A stretch of DNA of 45,203 bases from Streptomyces sp. AC555_RSS877. Its GTDB lineage: Bacteria; Actinomycetota; Actinomycetes; Streptomycetales; Streptomycetaceae. The stretch spans positions 1 through 45,203 of the forward strand of contig NZ_JAGMUK010000023.1 of the NCBI RefSeq assembly GCF_019049245.1. The letters run 5' to 3'. The notes under the pieces were generated by a model. It searched no databases. It worked only from the letters and a program-made list of their open reading frames with translations, and had not been told where the DNA came from. The first letter of the stretch is position 1. Each line of letters begins with the position of its first letter. This document shows positions 7,531 through 15,480 of this stretch, one piece after another. Made by a program: the position numbers and the translations under genes.

Positions 7531-8199
7531 ATGACCGACACCGAGGCCACCCGGCACCCCGAGACGCCCGCCGAGGTGGCGTCCGCCATCCTGGACGCGA
7601 TCGAGACCCGGCCCGACGCCTTCAACTACGACGGCCAGCCCCTAGCCGACCTGGTCCAGGCCCTGGTCGACGAAGCCGTCCGCCAGGCCACTTGGGAGTA
7701 CGCCTCCACACTTCTGGCCCGCCTCGGCGCCTGCACCTGCTGCGGCGAGGACATCGGCCGAACGGCCTTCGCCCGGTCCTCGGGCCTGCTGGCCCGCATC
7801 CTCGACACAGCCCGACCGGGCCACCGGCACCTGGTCTGCAGCGTCTCGGCGGCACCCGAAACCCTGGTCGCCGTCCTTCACGCGGATACGGACCCGGGCG
7901 GCGCGAGCCAGGTCGACGAGGCCGAGGCCCTCGAATTCACCACGGTCCTCGCCCTCGGTCTGGCGACCCGGAGCCCCGGCGGACTCGTCATTCGGACCAC
8001 CACCCCGAGCGCCCCGGACCAGGTCTACGGCTGGCGACTGCGCAAGGGAGACTTCGAACCCCTCACCGCAGGCGAGATCTTCGACGCCTACTGCACGGAC
8101 GTCGATTCCGGCGGCCTCGTCTCCCCGGAATCCGACGTCGACTACTGCGTGCCGCCGGACCTCGGGCACGAAGCCACGCCGTCGACCCACCGGCACTGA
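7531..8199 (+). CDS. Hypothetical protein (222 aa)
   Basis: ATG 7531 follows GGAG (TGGAGTTGCG), 32 bases after the tRNA, so it probably shares the P3 transcript. A C-x-C-C motif (ACTCCGED, near residue 70) sits in a helical N-terminal half. The C-terminal half is acidic (DVDSGGLVSPESDVDYC). No family is recognised and there is no membrane segment. Confidence 0.7.
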   Translation: MTDTEATRHPETPAEVASAILDAIETRPDAFNYDGQPLADLVQALVDEAVRQATWEYASTLLARLGACTCCGEDIGRTAFARSSGLLARILDTARPGHRHLVCSVSAAPETLVAVLHADTDPGGASQVDEAEALEFTTVLALGLATRSPGGLVIRTTTPSAPDQVYGWRLRKGDFEPLTAGEIFDAYCTDVDSGGLVSPESDVDYCVPPDLGHEATPSTHRH

Positions 8200-8224
8200 A
8201 AGGCCCCAGGCACACCGTAAACGA

Positions 8225-8326
8225 GCAGGTCAGAGGGGGGTTCACGCCAACTCGACTCACACTATTATAGAAACTGAGTCCGGGCCGTCGCCGCACCGGC
8301 ACCCCGCCCGCCAGGGCGACGGCCCG
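8225..8326 (+). promoter_or_regulatory. Promoter module copy P4
   Basis: The box reads GCAGGTCAGAGGGGGGTT. -35 TTCACG (8241-8246), 16-bp spacer, -10 TATTAT (8263-8268). A 12-bp hairpin follows (CGGGCCGTCGCC 8281-8292 with its complement 8315-8326, 22-base loop). Confidence 0.82.
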
Positions 8327-8362
8327 CCCCCCTCCCCCGAATCCAGTTCCCAGGAGCTTGCC

Positions 8363-9061
8363 GTGCAAGTGACCCCCATGCCGATCATCGACTGGAACTG
8401 CAATAAGGCCTACCAGTGCCCGCAGTGCCGCCACGACACGGTCGCGAGCCCCTCCCGCTGGGAGGTGTACACCTGCTGCAACTGCGCCACCCGTTTCGCC
8501 CGCTTCCCCCACCTGCAGCGCTTCCTGCGCCACGTCGGCGTCACCTGCGAGTTCTGCACGGAGCGCCACCCCGTACTCGTCGACGGCGAGCCCTTCGGGT
8601 TCCTGCGCCGCCGCCACAACGGCGTCGGGATGTACACAGAGCACCAGTTCGAGGCGTGGCTGTACGACACGGACGAGTTCGCCGACCACCGCGACGGTGT
8701 GAGCTACCTCAGCACCCGCGCCAGCCGCGCGGAGGCCATGGCCGACCTCGCCCACTGGCGCAGCATGTTCGGCCCCATCGAGGACAACCTCAGCCCCGTC
8801 TTCGCCGTCGTTGCCGACGAGCAGTTCGACAAGTACGGACCGGAGGTAACCGGGGAGCAGCGCGACGCGTTGCTTGACGGCACGCTGGAGGCCTACGGCG
8901 TCGGCGTCCTGCGCGCCTTCATCCCACCGCACCCCCGGCGCGGGCAGTTCCACGTCGACACCGCCACCTTCACCTGGGGCCTGATCGCCCCGTCCGGCCT
9001 GGAGGGCATCTACACCAGGGCGGCACCGAAGTCCCTGGCCGCGTACGCGCCGCAGCTCTGA
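8363..9061 (+). CDS. Zinc-ribbon hypothetical protein (232 aa)
   Basis: GTG 8363 follows AGGAG. The N-terminus carries a zinc-ribbon-like pair, CPQC (about residues 19-22) and CCNC (about 38-41), and a further CEFC near residue 63. The rest is an alpha/beta body with no recognised family. It is alone between P4 and P5. A DNA- or RNA-binding role is possible from the ribbon, but this is inference. Confidence 0.7.
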   Translation: MQVTPMPIIDWNCNKAYQCPQCRHDTVASPSRWEVYTCCNCATRFARFPHLQRFLRHVGVTCEFCTERHPVLVDGEPFGFLRRRHNGVGMYTEHQFEAWLYDTDEFADHRDGVSYLSTRASRAEAMADLAHWRSMFGPIEDNLSPVFAVVADEQFDKYGPEVTGEQRDALLDGTLEAYGVGVLRAFIPPHPRRGQFHVDTATFTWGLIAPSGLEGIYTRAAPKSLAAYAPQL

Positions 9062-9096
9062 CCCGCCGCGCGCGGACGCGCGCACCTCGCCGTTTG

Positions 9097-9141
9097 CGCA
9101 GGTCAGGGGCGGGTTCACACCACCCCAAAAGACACTATCCG
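9097..9141 (+). promoter_or_regulatory. Promoter module copy P5 (weak -10)
   Basis: GCAGGTCAGGGGCGGGTT with -35 TTCACA (9114-9119), 16-bp spacer, and -10 TATCCG (9136-9141), which departs from the TATTAT of the other copies. The upstream box is fully kept, so the site may be activator-dependent or weakened. Confidence 0.75.
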
Positions 9142-9217
9142 AGGGGCGCCGTCCCTTCCCTCGACTTCATTCACCTGGTGACGGCCCCCTTCCCCACTCC
9201 CAGCCCCTGGAGTTGCC

Positions 9218-9562
9218 ATGCTTCGAACGCTGCGCCGCGCCCTGCGACCGGCACGTCTCCGCATTCCCGCCCGCCGGTTCGCCGCCGGGATCGCGGAACT
9301 GCCGCCCACCGCGCGCGAAGCGCTCGGCACCGACGTCACGGCCGGGGAAGCCATCGCCTACAACCGCGTCCGTGTCGCCACCGCGACCGCCGTCGCCCTC
9401 TACCGCAGCGGATACACGCTGCCGATGACCGACGACGACCTGGACGACGCGGTGCTCGCCCTGGACTTCCCCTACTCGGTCCCGAGCGCGGAGACCCGCG
9501 CGTCCATCCGTGCCGCGCTCGCTGTCCTGGACGCCGATCGCACCGTCACCGTCACCCGCTGA
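9218..9562 (+). CDS. Hypothetical protein (114 aa), paralogue of 11456-11800
   Basis: ATG 9218 follows GGAGTTGCC, the same leader as its paralogue at 11456. The N-terminus is basic and amphipathic (LRRALRPARLRIPARRF). It is followed by a conserved core shared by the two: LPPTAR, then AYNR-RVAT-TAVALYRSG, then FPYS-PS-ETRA-IRAAL. Each paralogue is the first gene after a promoter-module copy (P5 and P7), so promoter and gene probably duplicated together. Function unknown. Confidence 0.72.
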   Translation: MLRTLRRALRPARLRIPARRFAAGIAELPPTAREALGTDVTAGEAIAYNRVRVATATAVALYRSGYTLPMTDDDLDDAVLALDFPYSVPSAETRASIRAALAVLDADRTVTVTR

Positions 9563-9623
9563 CCCCTCGTCCGCCCCGGCCGTGGGCCGCCCCGACCAGG
9601 GCGGCCCACACGGAAGGAGCCCG

Positions 9624-9863
9624 GTGTTCCTCGTCGTACCCGACCCCGCTCACGGACTCGTTGCCGCCCCGCAGTCCTCCGACGACCTCACACCCCTCAC
9701 CGAACAGTCCCTGGCCGCCCAGGGGTTCGCCTGGAACGACGAGATCGAGGCGTACACCCGCCAGGCCGACCACGACCCCGCGGCCGTGGACGACACCGCC
9801 GGCATGCTGCGCGAGCTGGGCCACTACGTCTTCTCCGCCTACAGGCCGCTACCCAGGAGCTGA
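9624..9863 (+). CDS. Hypothetical small protein (79 aa)
   Basis: GTG 9624 follows GGAAGGAG. The small acidic protein (FLVVPDPAHGLVAAPQSSDDL...WNDEIEAYTRQADHDPAAVDDTAGMLRELGHYVF) has no known family. It lies 61 bp after the preceding gene and 59 bp before the next, in one transcription unit behind P5. Confidence 0.6.
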   Translation: MFLVVPDPAHGLVAAPQSSDDLTPLTEQSLAAQGFAWNDEIEAYTRQADHDPAAVDDTAGMLRELGHYVFSAYRPLPRS

Positions 9864-9922
9864 CCGGCGCCCGGCCGGCCTCCGCCGCCACCTCCCGCCC
9901 CTTGCGCAGATGGAGTTCCGCC

Positions 9923-10621
9923 ATGACCCGACGCCGCACCCAGCCGCAGCGGCCCGTCCGGTACGCCGCCGCCGAGCACGACGGACGCCACCAGGCCGTG
10001 GACCAGCTCCACGGGTACGCGCTCAGCAGCCACGCCACGCGTGCGGCCGCCGAGGACGCGGTGCGCGAGCTGACCGCCAGCCCGACGGCCGCGATCGAAG
10101 CCGTCGAGGAACTCGACGCCGCCCTGACGGGCCCGGCCGCCCGAGAGCGTCGGATCCTGCGCCGGTACGGGTACGCCTGGAGCCTGCGTCAGGACGAAAT
10201 GCTCTCCCTGCGCGGGGAGTTCAGCCTTGACCGGCTGGAGACCCTGATCTCCGGCGGTCATCTGGCCATGGTGTTCAGCCCGGCCGGTCTGCCGTACTAC
10301 ACCACGCCCGAGCGGTACGCCCAGCTGTCGCCCCGCTGGATACGCGGCGGCGACGAGTCGTTCCCGGCCGCCGACGTCGCCCACCTCGAACGCCCCCGCC
10401 CCGCCCTGGAGTTGCTCCCTTCACGCAAGCGCTACGAGCCGTGCGAGCTGCACGGGATCACCCTGTGGCGGTGCCTGATCTGCGGGCCACGTGAGCACTT
10501 CGAGTGCCAGTGGGGCGACTGCAACGCCAACCGCGTCACGGCCTACTGCGAGCGCTGCGTACGCATGGACCCCCGGCGCACCTTCCCGCTACCGCCCCGC
10601 CGAGAGCACAACTGGCCGTAA
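9923..10621 (+). CDS. Cys-rich hypothetical protein (232 aa)
   Basis: ATG 9923 is chosen because GGAG precedes it; a TTG at 9902 would add seven residues without a ribosome site. The first 150 residues are helical. The C-terminal 60 residues hold CELHG, CLIC, CQWGDC and CERC, which look like a treble-clef or double zinc-binding region. The family is not recognised. An ATA codon lies at 10340. It is the last gene of the P5 unit and stops 4 bases before the P6 box. Confidence 0.7.
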   Translation: MTRRRTQPQRPVRYAAAEHDGRHQAVDQLHGYALSSHATRAAAEDAVRELTASPTAAIEAVEELDAALTGPAARERRILRRYGYAWSLRQDEMLSLRGEFSLDRLETLISGGHLAMVFSPAGLPYYTTPERYAQLSPRWIRGGDESFPAADVAHLERPRPALELLPSRKRYEPCELHGITLWRCLICGPREHFECQWGDCNANRVTAYCERCVRMDPRRTFPLPPRREHNWP

Positions 10622-10625
10622 AACC

Positions 10626-10705
10626 GCAGGTCAGGGGTGGGTTCACACACCCCTGAAAAGCACTATTATTGATGATGCGGGAGGGGGTTCCCCCCACCCC
10701 CTCCC
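10626..10705 (+). promoter_or_regulatory. Promoter module copy P6 (best consensus)
   Basis: The perfect inverted repeat AGGGGTG (10633-10639) and CACCCCT (10648-10654) surrounds -35 TTCACA (10642-10647). The spacer is 16 bp and the -10 is TATTAT (10664-10669). A 9-bp hairpin GGGAGGGGG/CCCCCTCCC (10679-10705) follows. Confidence 0.88.
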
Positions 10706-10803
10706 ACTCCCGGCACTATCCGACCGAGCGCCCGACACTGATGCCACGGCCCCCCGTCCGGCCGAGCAGGCCGACTACTCCGCCCCAGCCAAGGAGAGCA
10801 TCC

Positions 10804-11330
10804 ATGGCCCACGCGTCCGCGCAGCTGATAGGCGACCGCTCCCACCAGTGCGACGCCACCGCCACCTACACCCACGCCGGAACCCGCGCGTACGTCCTGT
10901 GCGACGGCATCGGTTCCAGCGACGAGGTGGAGGCCTGGACCAGCGCCGCCGCCCGCCGCGTCGCTCAGGCCGCGGCGCGACGCGGCGACGCCGAGGCCGG
11001 CCTCCGCGCCGTCTACGACCGGTACGCCGCCGAGCCCGCGCGCAGCGACCCGTACGCGGACTTGCCCAACGCATGCGCCGCCGTCGCTGTCGCCGTCCCC
11101 GGCAAGCCGCTGACCGTCGCATGGTGCGGCGACGTCCGCGCCTACGTCCTCACCCCCGGCCGCACTCTCCAGTGCCTCACTGCTGACCACAACATGCGGC
11201 GCGTCTTCAATGGCAGCCGCAATCGTGTGACGTCCTACCTGGGAGCCGTGGAGTCCGACACGCCTCAAGCTACGCGGACAACGCGACCGTCCTGGTTACC
11301 GACCTCCCCGCAGCCCGCTCGCGGGAGTGA
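10804..11330 (+). pseudogene. PP2C-like phosphatase, frameshifted or truncated
   Basis: ATG 10804 follows AGGAG. The frame shows PP2C-family landmarks: LCDGIGSS (DG motif, about residue 32), WCGDVRAYVL (about 115, like GDSRAY) and LTADHN. PP2C enzymes are metal-dependent Ser/Thr phosphatases. Near 11264 the coding signal moves to another frame (SSYADNATVLVTDLPAARSRE, stop 11328-11330), consistent with a one-base deletion. Without it the frame would run on through promoter P7 to 11385. The usual final GxxD/TDG region is replaced by TDLPAARSRE, so even repaired it would be short (about 175 aa against 220-250). Confidence 0.6.
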
Positions 11331-11333
11331 ACC

Positions 11334-11410
11334 GCAGGTCAGAGGTGGGTTCACACTCAGCAGTAATGCACTATTATTTATGTAATGGGTCCGGGGAACT
11401 CCCCGGACCC
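11334..11410 (+). promoter_or_regulatory. Promoter module copy P7
   Basis: GCAGGTCAGAGGTGGGTT with -35 TTCACA (11350-11355), 16-bp spacer and -10 TATTAT (11372-11377). The transcript leader opens with a perfect 10-bp hairpin, GGGTCCGGGG AACT CCCCGGACCC (11387-11410). Confidence 0.87.
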
Positions 11411-11455
11411 GGCCCCCAGGGCTAGACCATCGCCCCTCAACGCCCAGGAGTTGCC

Positions 11456-11800
11456 TTGCTGACTTCGTTGCTCCGTGCCCTGCTCCCGCCCCTGATCCGC
11501 ATGAGCGCCCGTGCGCTCGACACGGGTATCCCACCGTTGCCGCCGACCGCCCGCGACGTATTCGGCGCCGACCTCACTGCGGATCAGGCCGTCACTTACA
11601 ACCGGGGTCGTGTGGCCACCTGCACTGCTGTGGCCCTGTACCGCAGCGGCCAGCAGCTCGACGAGCTGAGCGACGACGAACTCGACACCGCCGTGCGCGC
11701 CCTCAAGTTCCCGTACTCCCGCCCCAGCGAAGAAACCCGGGCCGCCATCCGCGCAGCGCTCGGTGTGCTGGAAGCCGATCCCACGATCCGCGTCATCTGA
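11456..11800 (+). CDS. Hypothetical protein (114 aa), paralogue of 9218-9562
   Basis: The start is TTG 11456, at the position equivalent to the ATG of its paralogue and preceded by the same AGGAGTTGCC leader. The shared core is LPPTAR, TYNRGRVAT-TAVALYRSG and FPYSRPSEETRAAIRAAL. The N-terminus is hydrophobic and basic (LLRALLPPLIRMSARAL). By eye roughly six in ten core residues agree between the two. Function unknown. Confidence 0.7.
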   Translation: MLTSLLRALLPPLIRMSARALDTGIPPLPPTARDVFGADLTADQAVTYNRGRVATCTAVALYRSGQQLDELSDDELDTAVRALKFPYSRPSEETRAAIRAALGVLEADPTIRVI

Positions 11801-11970
11801 CCCGGACGCCGTGACCCCGCAGACGAACGACGCCCACAGCGTCAGCCGGGGCCGCCGAGCTCCGCGTCCAGGGCCACCACGTCGTCACCCCCACAGCCGT
11901 CGCGCCCGCACAGTTCCCCGCCTGAGACCGGGCCACCCAGTCATCCAGTACGCCCCGGAGGGATACCCCC

Positions 11971-12420
11971 ATGGCCGCAGCCACCTCGCCCATCCTCACC
12001 GCGGACGCCGTCACGGTCGCCACCGACCACATGGGCCGCCTGTACGCCGTCGTCCCCGACGATGTCGCCCGCCCGCTCGCCATAGCCGCACGCAAGGGCA
12101 TCGACCCGGAGGCACGCGGCATCTTCTTCGAGTCCGACCCGCACCCGGCCGACTCCTGGCCCGCCCTCACCGTGCGCGTCATCTTCGAAGCCGTCCTGTC
12201 CTCCCCCGTCGCCGCCCAACACCCCGACACCTGGGGACTGCGCCAGTACCGGGAGCACGGCGGAGGCACCCTGCTCGGGTTCATCGTCGGCGAGAGCGGA
12301 TGGGACCCCCGCACCCGGTGGTGGCGAGACTGGGACCACACCGGCGACCTGCGCGTCCGGGGCTGCGCGTCCATTGTGACCGCGAGCCGCCCCGCCCTCG
12401 CCGGAACCTGCACCTTCTGA
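11971..12420 (+). CDS. Hypothetical protein (149 aa)
   Basis: ATG 11971 follows GGAGGG at slightly long spacing. The N-terminus looks like beta-strand and helix (ILTADAVTVATDHMGRLYAVVPDDVARPLAIAARKG). An ATA codon occurs at 12082. A WDP-TRWWRDWDH segment lies near the C-terminus. No family is recognised. It is in the P7 unit, 170 bp after the paralogue gene; that gap holds no clear gene. Confidence 0.65.
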   Translation: MAAATSPILTADAVTVATDHMGRLYAVVPDDVARPLAIAARKGIDPEARGIFFESDPHPADSWPALTVRVIFEAVLSSPVAAQHPDTWGLRQYREHGGGTLLGFIVGESGWDPRTRWWRDWDHTGDLRVRGCASIVTASRPALAGTCTF

Positions 12421-12522
12421 CAGGCCCACCGCCGAGCCCAACTGGACGTGCGCGCGGGCGGCCGTCGCCACCAGACGAGGCGCGGCCGCCCCGATCTTCT
12501 CGCCGCAGGAGGCCCCTCAGCC

Positions 12523-12717
12523 ATGCCCGCCACCCCACGCAACGAGCCCCGCCCGTGGATCCCCTCCGAAGACTTCACCGAAGCCTGCGAGACCTGCCAC
12601 GCCCCCGCCGGGCAGCTCTGCCGACCGCTCTGCGACACCGGATACACCGCACAGGACGCACAGCGGGACGCCGAACGACGCGAGCAGCACAGCCCCACCA
12701 GCCCGCCCACCGTCTGA
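12523..12717 (+). CDS. Small zinc-finger-like protein (64 aa), paralogue of 6411-6614
   Basis: ATG 12523 follows AGGAGG. It has the same arrangement as the 67-aa gene: EDFTEACETCHAPAGQLC, then C-DTGYTAQDAQRDAERRE, with four cysteines. The two copies sit in different promoter units. Function is unknown. Confidence 0.72.
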   Translation: MPATPRNEPRPWIPSEDFTEACETCHAPAGQLCRPLCDTGYTAQDAQRDAERREQHSPTSPPTV

Positions 12718-12924
12718 ATTTCCCCAACCAGCCACCTTGGCCACGAAGTTGCCGCGCCTGAAGGAGCGCCCCGCTCCTGGACCACCACCGCCAGGCCTGG
12801 AGTCCCTCTCGCCGAGACCGGCGGCAGTCCCGACCGCCAGCGGATCACCTACACCGGCGGCCGCACCCTGGAACTGCCGGCCACCCTCCACCTGCGTGAC
12901 CATCAGCACGAGAGGACATCACGG

Positions 12925-13410
12925 ATGAAGTCCAACGACTTGGCCTCAGCGCTTGCCACGCCGACCGCGCCACTGGTTCGCGAGGCCCTCACCCGTCTCA
13001 CACTCAAGTCCCTGGAGTCGTTGACCATCGAGGCCCTCACCGCGACCGAGGAGAAGCTCCGCGAAGTCGTCGTCGACCGGGTCGCAGCCTTCGCAGCGCA
13101 GCAGAGCGAGGACGTCCCGGCACCGGTGGCCGCGTACTTCACGCCCACGGAACGGAGGGCGGCGCAGGGCGTCACTTGGAACCCGTTCATCGCAGCGCTC
13201 ACAACCACCGAGGAGACGCCGGACCTGCGGCACACTCACACCCGGGCAGTCCGCGTACCGGTTCGTGAAGCAGAACTCACCGACGCGCTGTTCGCCGACC
13301 GGGAGCTGGCCTCCGCGCTCAACCGGCTCGCAGCGATCGATCCGCCCGAACTCGAAGACGTGCTGCGGGTCCACCTGCCGACCCGCCAGGTCACCCGCGT
13401 GACGGCCTGA
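12925..13410 (+). CDS. Hypothetical protein (161 aa)
   Basis: ATG 12925 follows GAGAGG. The reading frame is open upstream as far as the stop of the previous gene and carries protein-like sequence (RITYTGGRTLELPATLHLRDHQHE), but no start with a ribosome site was found there. This may be a gene remnant. The protein itself is helical (TRLTLKSLESLTIEALTATEEKLREVVVDRVAAFAAQQ) with no recognised domain. Confidence 0.65.
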   Translation: MKSNDLASALATPTAPLVREALTRLTLKSLESLTIEALTATEEKLREVVVDRVAAFAAQQSEDVPAPVAAYFTPTERRAAQGVTWNPFIAALTTTEETPDLRHTHTRAVRVPVREAELTDALFADRELASALNRLAAIDPPELEDVLRVHLPTRQVTRVTA

Positions 13411-13426
13411 CCCAGGGAGGCCCGCC

Positions 13427-13759
13427 GTGTCCGTCAAGTCGTCCGTGTACGCGATCTACGGCATTGCAATTGCCCCATCCCATGACCTCGGCGCGCTCCA
13501 CGCCGCGCTGGAAGCCCGGCCCGCCGAGACTGCCAGTCCGGCCCCGGGGTTCGTACGCGTCGGCCTCTTCCGTGTCGGCGACAGTGAGCACATCATCCTG
13601 GGCACGGCGTGCGAGGAGCTGGAGCCCAACGAGTACCGGCCGATGTCCGACCTCGACGTCGACCCGCTATGGAACGACGCCCTGCTCAGTCTCACCGAGC
13701 GGCACGGCCTGCCAGTTCTGTCAGGGCCGTCGTGGCTCTTGGTTCACGACCTGAGCTGA
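13427..13759 (+). CDS. Hypothetical protein (110 aa)
   Basis: GTG 13427 follows AGGGAGG. The protein is alpha/beta (SSVYAIYGIAIAP...FVRVGLFRVGDSEHIILGTACEELEPNEY) and acidic. No family is recognised, although the pattern is reminiscent of small plasmid proteins of unknown function. It is the last gene of the P7 unit, 16 bp after the preceding gene; P8 follows. Confidence 0.68.
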   Translation: MSVKSSVYAIYGIAIAPSHDLGALHAALEARPAETASPAPGFVRVGLFRVGDSEHIILGTACEELEPNEYRPMSDLDVDPLWNDALLSLTERHGLPVLSGPSWLLVHDLS

Positions 13760-13772
13760 GCAACGCATTTTT

Positions 13773-13846
13773 GCAGGTCAGAGGGTGTCTAGCCACATCC
13801 CAGAACTGCACTATTATTGAAATATGACGACGGGGAGACGCTCCCC
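13773..13846 (+). promoter_or_regulatory. Promoter module copy P8 (in front of ParB-like gene)
   Basis: GCAGGTCAGAGGGTGTCT has one extra base compared with the other boxes. The -10 TATTAT (13812-13817) is perfect, and the hexamer 16 bp upstream is TAGCCA, a poor -35. A short GGGGAG ACG CTCCCC hairpin (13832-13846) follows. Confidence 0.8.
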
Positions 13847-13881
13847 CAACTCCCCACTGAGACAAGGAAGAGGAGAGCCAC

Positions 13882-15402
13882 ATGGCCACCGCCGTCTCGC
13901 CCCAGACCGACAAGCCCGACGATTTCGAGGAGACCGCACAGCACCTCGTCCACCTCGACCCGGCACTGCTCGTGCGCGACGAGTGCAACGCCCGCGAGCA
14001 CGACACCGAGCCGGACACCAAGCTGATCTCGTCCGTCAAGGAACTGGGCGTCGAGGAGGTCATCAGCGTCCGGCCGAACCCGGACGGCACCTACGGGGTG
14101 TTCAAGGGGTGGCGGCGTGCCCAGGCGGCGCAGATCGCCAACGCCACGGCCGAGCAGGACGGCCGCCCCGTCCGCACCGTCAAGGCGTTCGTGTGCGCGG
14201 ATCTGGTCGGCCGGGATGGCTGGACCCGGTTTCTGTCGCTGGTGGAGAACGACCACCGCCAGGAGATGGACGCCCGGGACACCCTCAAGGCCCAGGAACT
14301 GTCCCTGGTCGGCATGGACGAGGTCGACCAGGCCAGGGCCGTCAAGGCGATGGGCCTCAAGCGCGGCGCGGTCAACCACCTGCGCAAGGCTCAGAAGCTG
14401 AATGACGCTGTACTGCGGCAGGCCACGGCCGGAGGCATGGACCTGGAACAGACCGCCCAGCTCACCGAGGTCGAGGGCATCTCCAACGCCACGCACCGGC
14501 TGCTCAGGGCCCTGGCGAAAGACCAGGAAGAGGGCCGGGGCGGGCGCGGGCACTGGGACCAGGAGTTCGCCCTGCTGATGGAGGAGCAGGCCAGCGCCAA
14601 GGCCCGCGCGGACGCCACAGCAGCTCTCCAGGAGTCCGGCGTCGCCCTGCTGTCTTCCCTCCCCCGCGAGCAGCGGCAGTCGGCCAAGCCGCTGACCGAC
14701 CTCACCACCGGTCTCGGGGCCCCGCTCACCGCCGACAACCACCACGGCTGCCACGGCCACTGCGCCACGCTGGACGAGGACAACCAGCCCGTCTGGCACT
14801 GCGCCGACCCGGCCGCCAGCGGGCACAAGGTCCGCAAGCAGCCCAAGCCGCCGCGCAGCGCGGAGGACGAGGCGGAGGCGGCAGAGAAGTCGGCCGAGCG
14901 GGCGCGCGTGGTCGCCTGCAACCGCGCCTGGAAGGCCGCAGCCGGACCCCGCCAGCAGTTCATCAGCCGCCTGGTGAAAGGCAAGAGCCTCCCCGACGAG
15001 GCGCGGACCTTCGCTCAGCAGGTGCTGCTGGAGCTGCCCGAGTTCTACGGCAAGTGGGCCAGCAAGGGCAACACCGCTGACGTCGCACGGTTCCTGGGGG
15101 CCAAGGAGGGCGAGGACGCCACGGCGGCGGAACTGGCCGCCGCCCTGCCCAAGGCCAAGCTCGCGAACGTGCTGTTCGCACAGGTCGCCGCCGCCTTCGA
15201 GGCCGACATCCGCGACCCGAAGACCTACGACATGGCCCGCTACCAGCCCGCCTACCTCTGGGAAGCCCCCAGCCCCCAGCAGGCCGCCTACCTGCTGCTC
15301 CTCGAAGCACTCGGCCAGGCCGACAACGGCAGCTACGCCCTTTCCGAGGTCGAGGACCAGGCCGTGGCCAAGCACCGGCCCAAGACGCCGGACGCCGCCT
15401 GA
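13882..15402 (+). CDS. ParB/Srx-fold partition-type protein
   Basis: The 506-aa protein begins with a ParB N-terminal-like domain (about residues 20-110): V-ECNAREHD, SVKELGVEEVISVRPNPDGTYGVFKGWRRAQAA. This is the domain that binds CTP or acts as a nuclease in the ParB/Srx superfamily. A helix-turn-helix-like middle (TLKAQELSLVGMDEVDQARAVKAMGLKRGAVNHL) should bind DNA. The C-terminal 300 residues are not recognised; they contain a His/Cys cluster (HHGCHGHCATLD). There is no ParA in the window, so a role in partition, regulation or anti-restriction cannot be separated. ATG 13882 follows GGAAGAGGAGA, and P8 is its promoter. Confidence 0.85.
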   Translation: MATAVSPQTDKPDDFEETAQHLVHLDPALLVRDECNAREHDTEPDTKLISSVKELGVEEVISVRPNPDGTYGVFKGWRRAQAAQIANATAEQDGRPVRTVKAFVCADLVGRDGWTRFLSLVENDHRQEMDARDTLKAQELSLVGMDEVDQARAVKAMGLKRGAVNHLRKAQKLNDAVLRQATAGGMDLEQTAQLTEVEGISNATHRLLRALAKDQEEGRGGRGHWDQEFALLMEEQASAKARADATAALQESGVALLSSLPREQRQSAKPLTDLTTGLGAPLTADNHHGCHGHCATLDEDNQPVWHCADPAASGHKVRKQPKPPRSAEDEAEAAEKSAERARVVACNRAWKAAAGPRQQFISRLVKGKSLPDEARTFAQQVLLELPEFYGKWASKGNTADVARFLGAKEGEDATAAELAAALPKAKLANVLFAQVAAAFEADIRDPKTYDMARYQPAYLWEAPSPQQAAYLLLLEALGQADNGSYALSEVEDQAVAKHRPKTPDAA

Positions 15403-15417
15403 CCCCTCACGCACTCC

Positions 15418-15442
15418 GGCCGGGGCACACCGTGCCCCGGCC
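15418..15442 (+). terminator. Hairpin terminator
   Basis: Perfect 11-bp stem GGCCGGGGCAC / GTGCCCCGGCC with a 3-base loop, 15 bases after the ParB-like stop codon. Confidence 0.78.
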
Positions 15443-15480
15443 CTCTCCCCCGAACCAGACACGCGCAAAGGGAGTTCGCC

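Noticed and set aside
13882..15402. Active partition locus
   Set aside because: No ParA gene and no clear parS-type cluster are visible, so only a ParB/Srx-fold protein is claimed.
13789..15468. 559-aa minus-strand frame opposite the ParB-like gene
   Set aside because: Its sequence is the low-information Gly/Val/Arg-rich complement of a well-supported ParB-domain gene.
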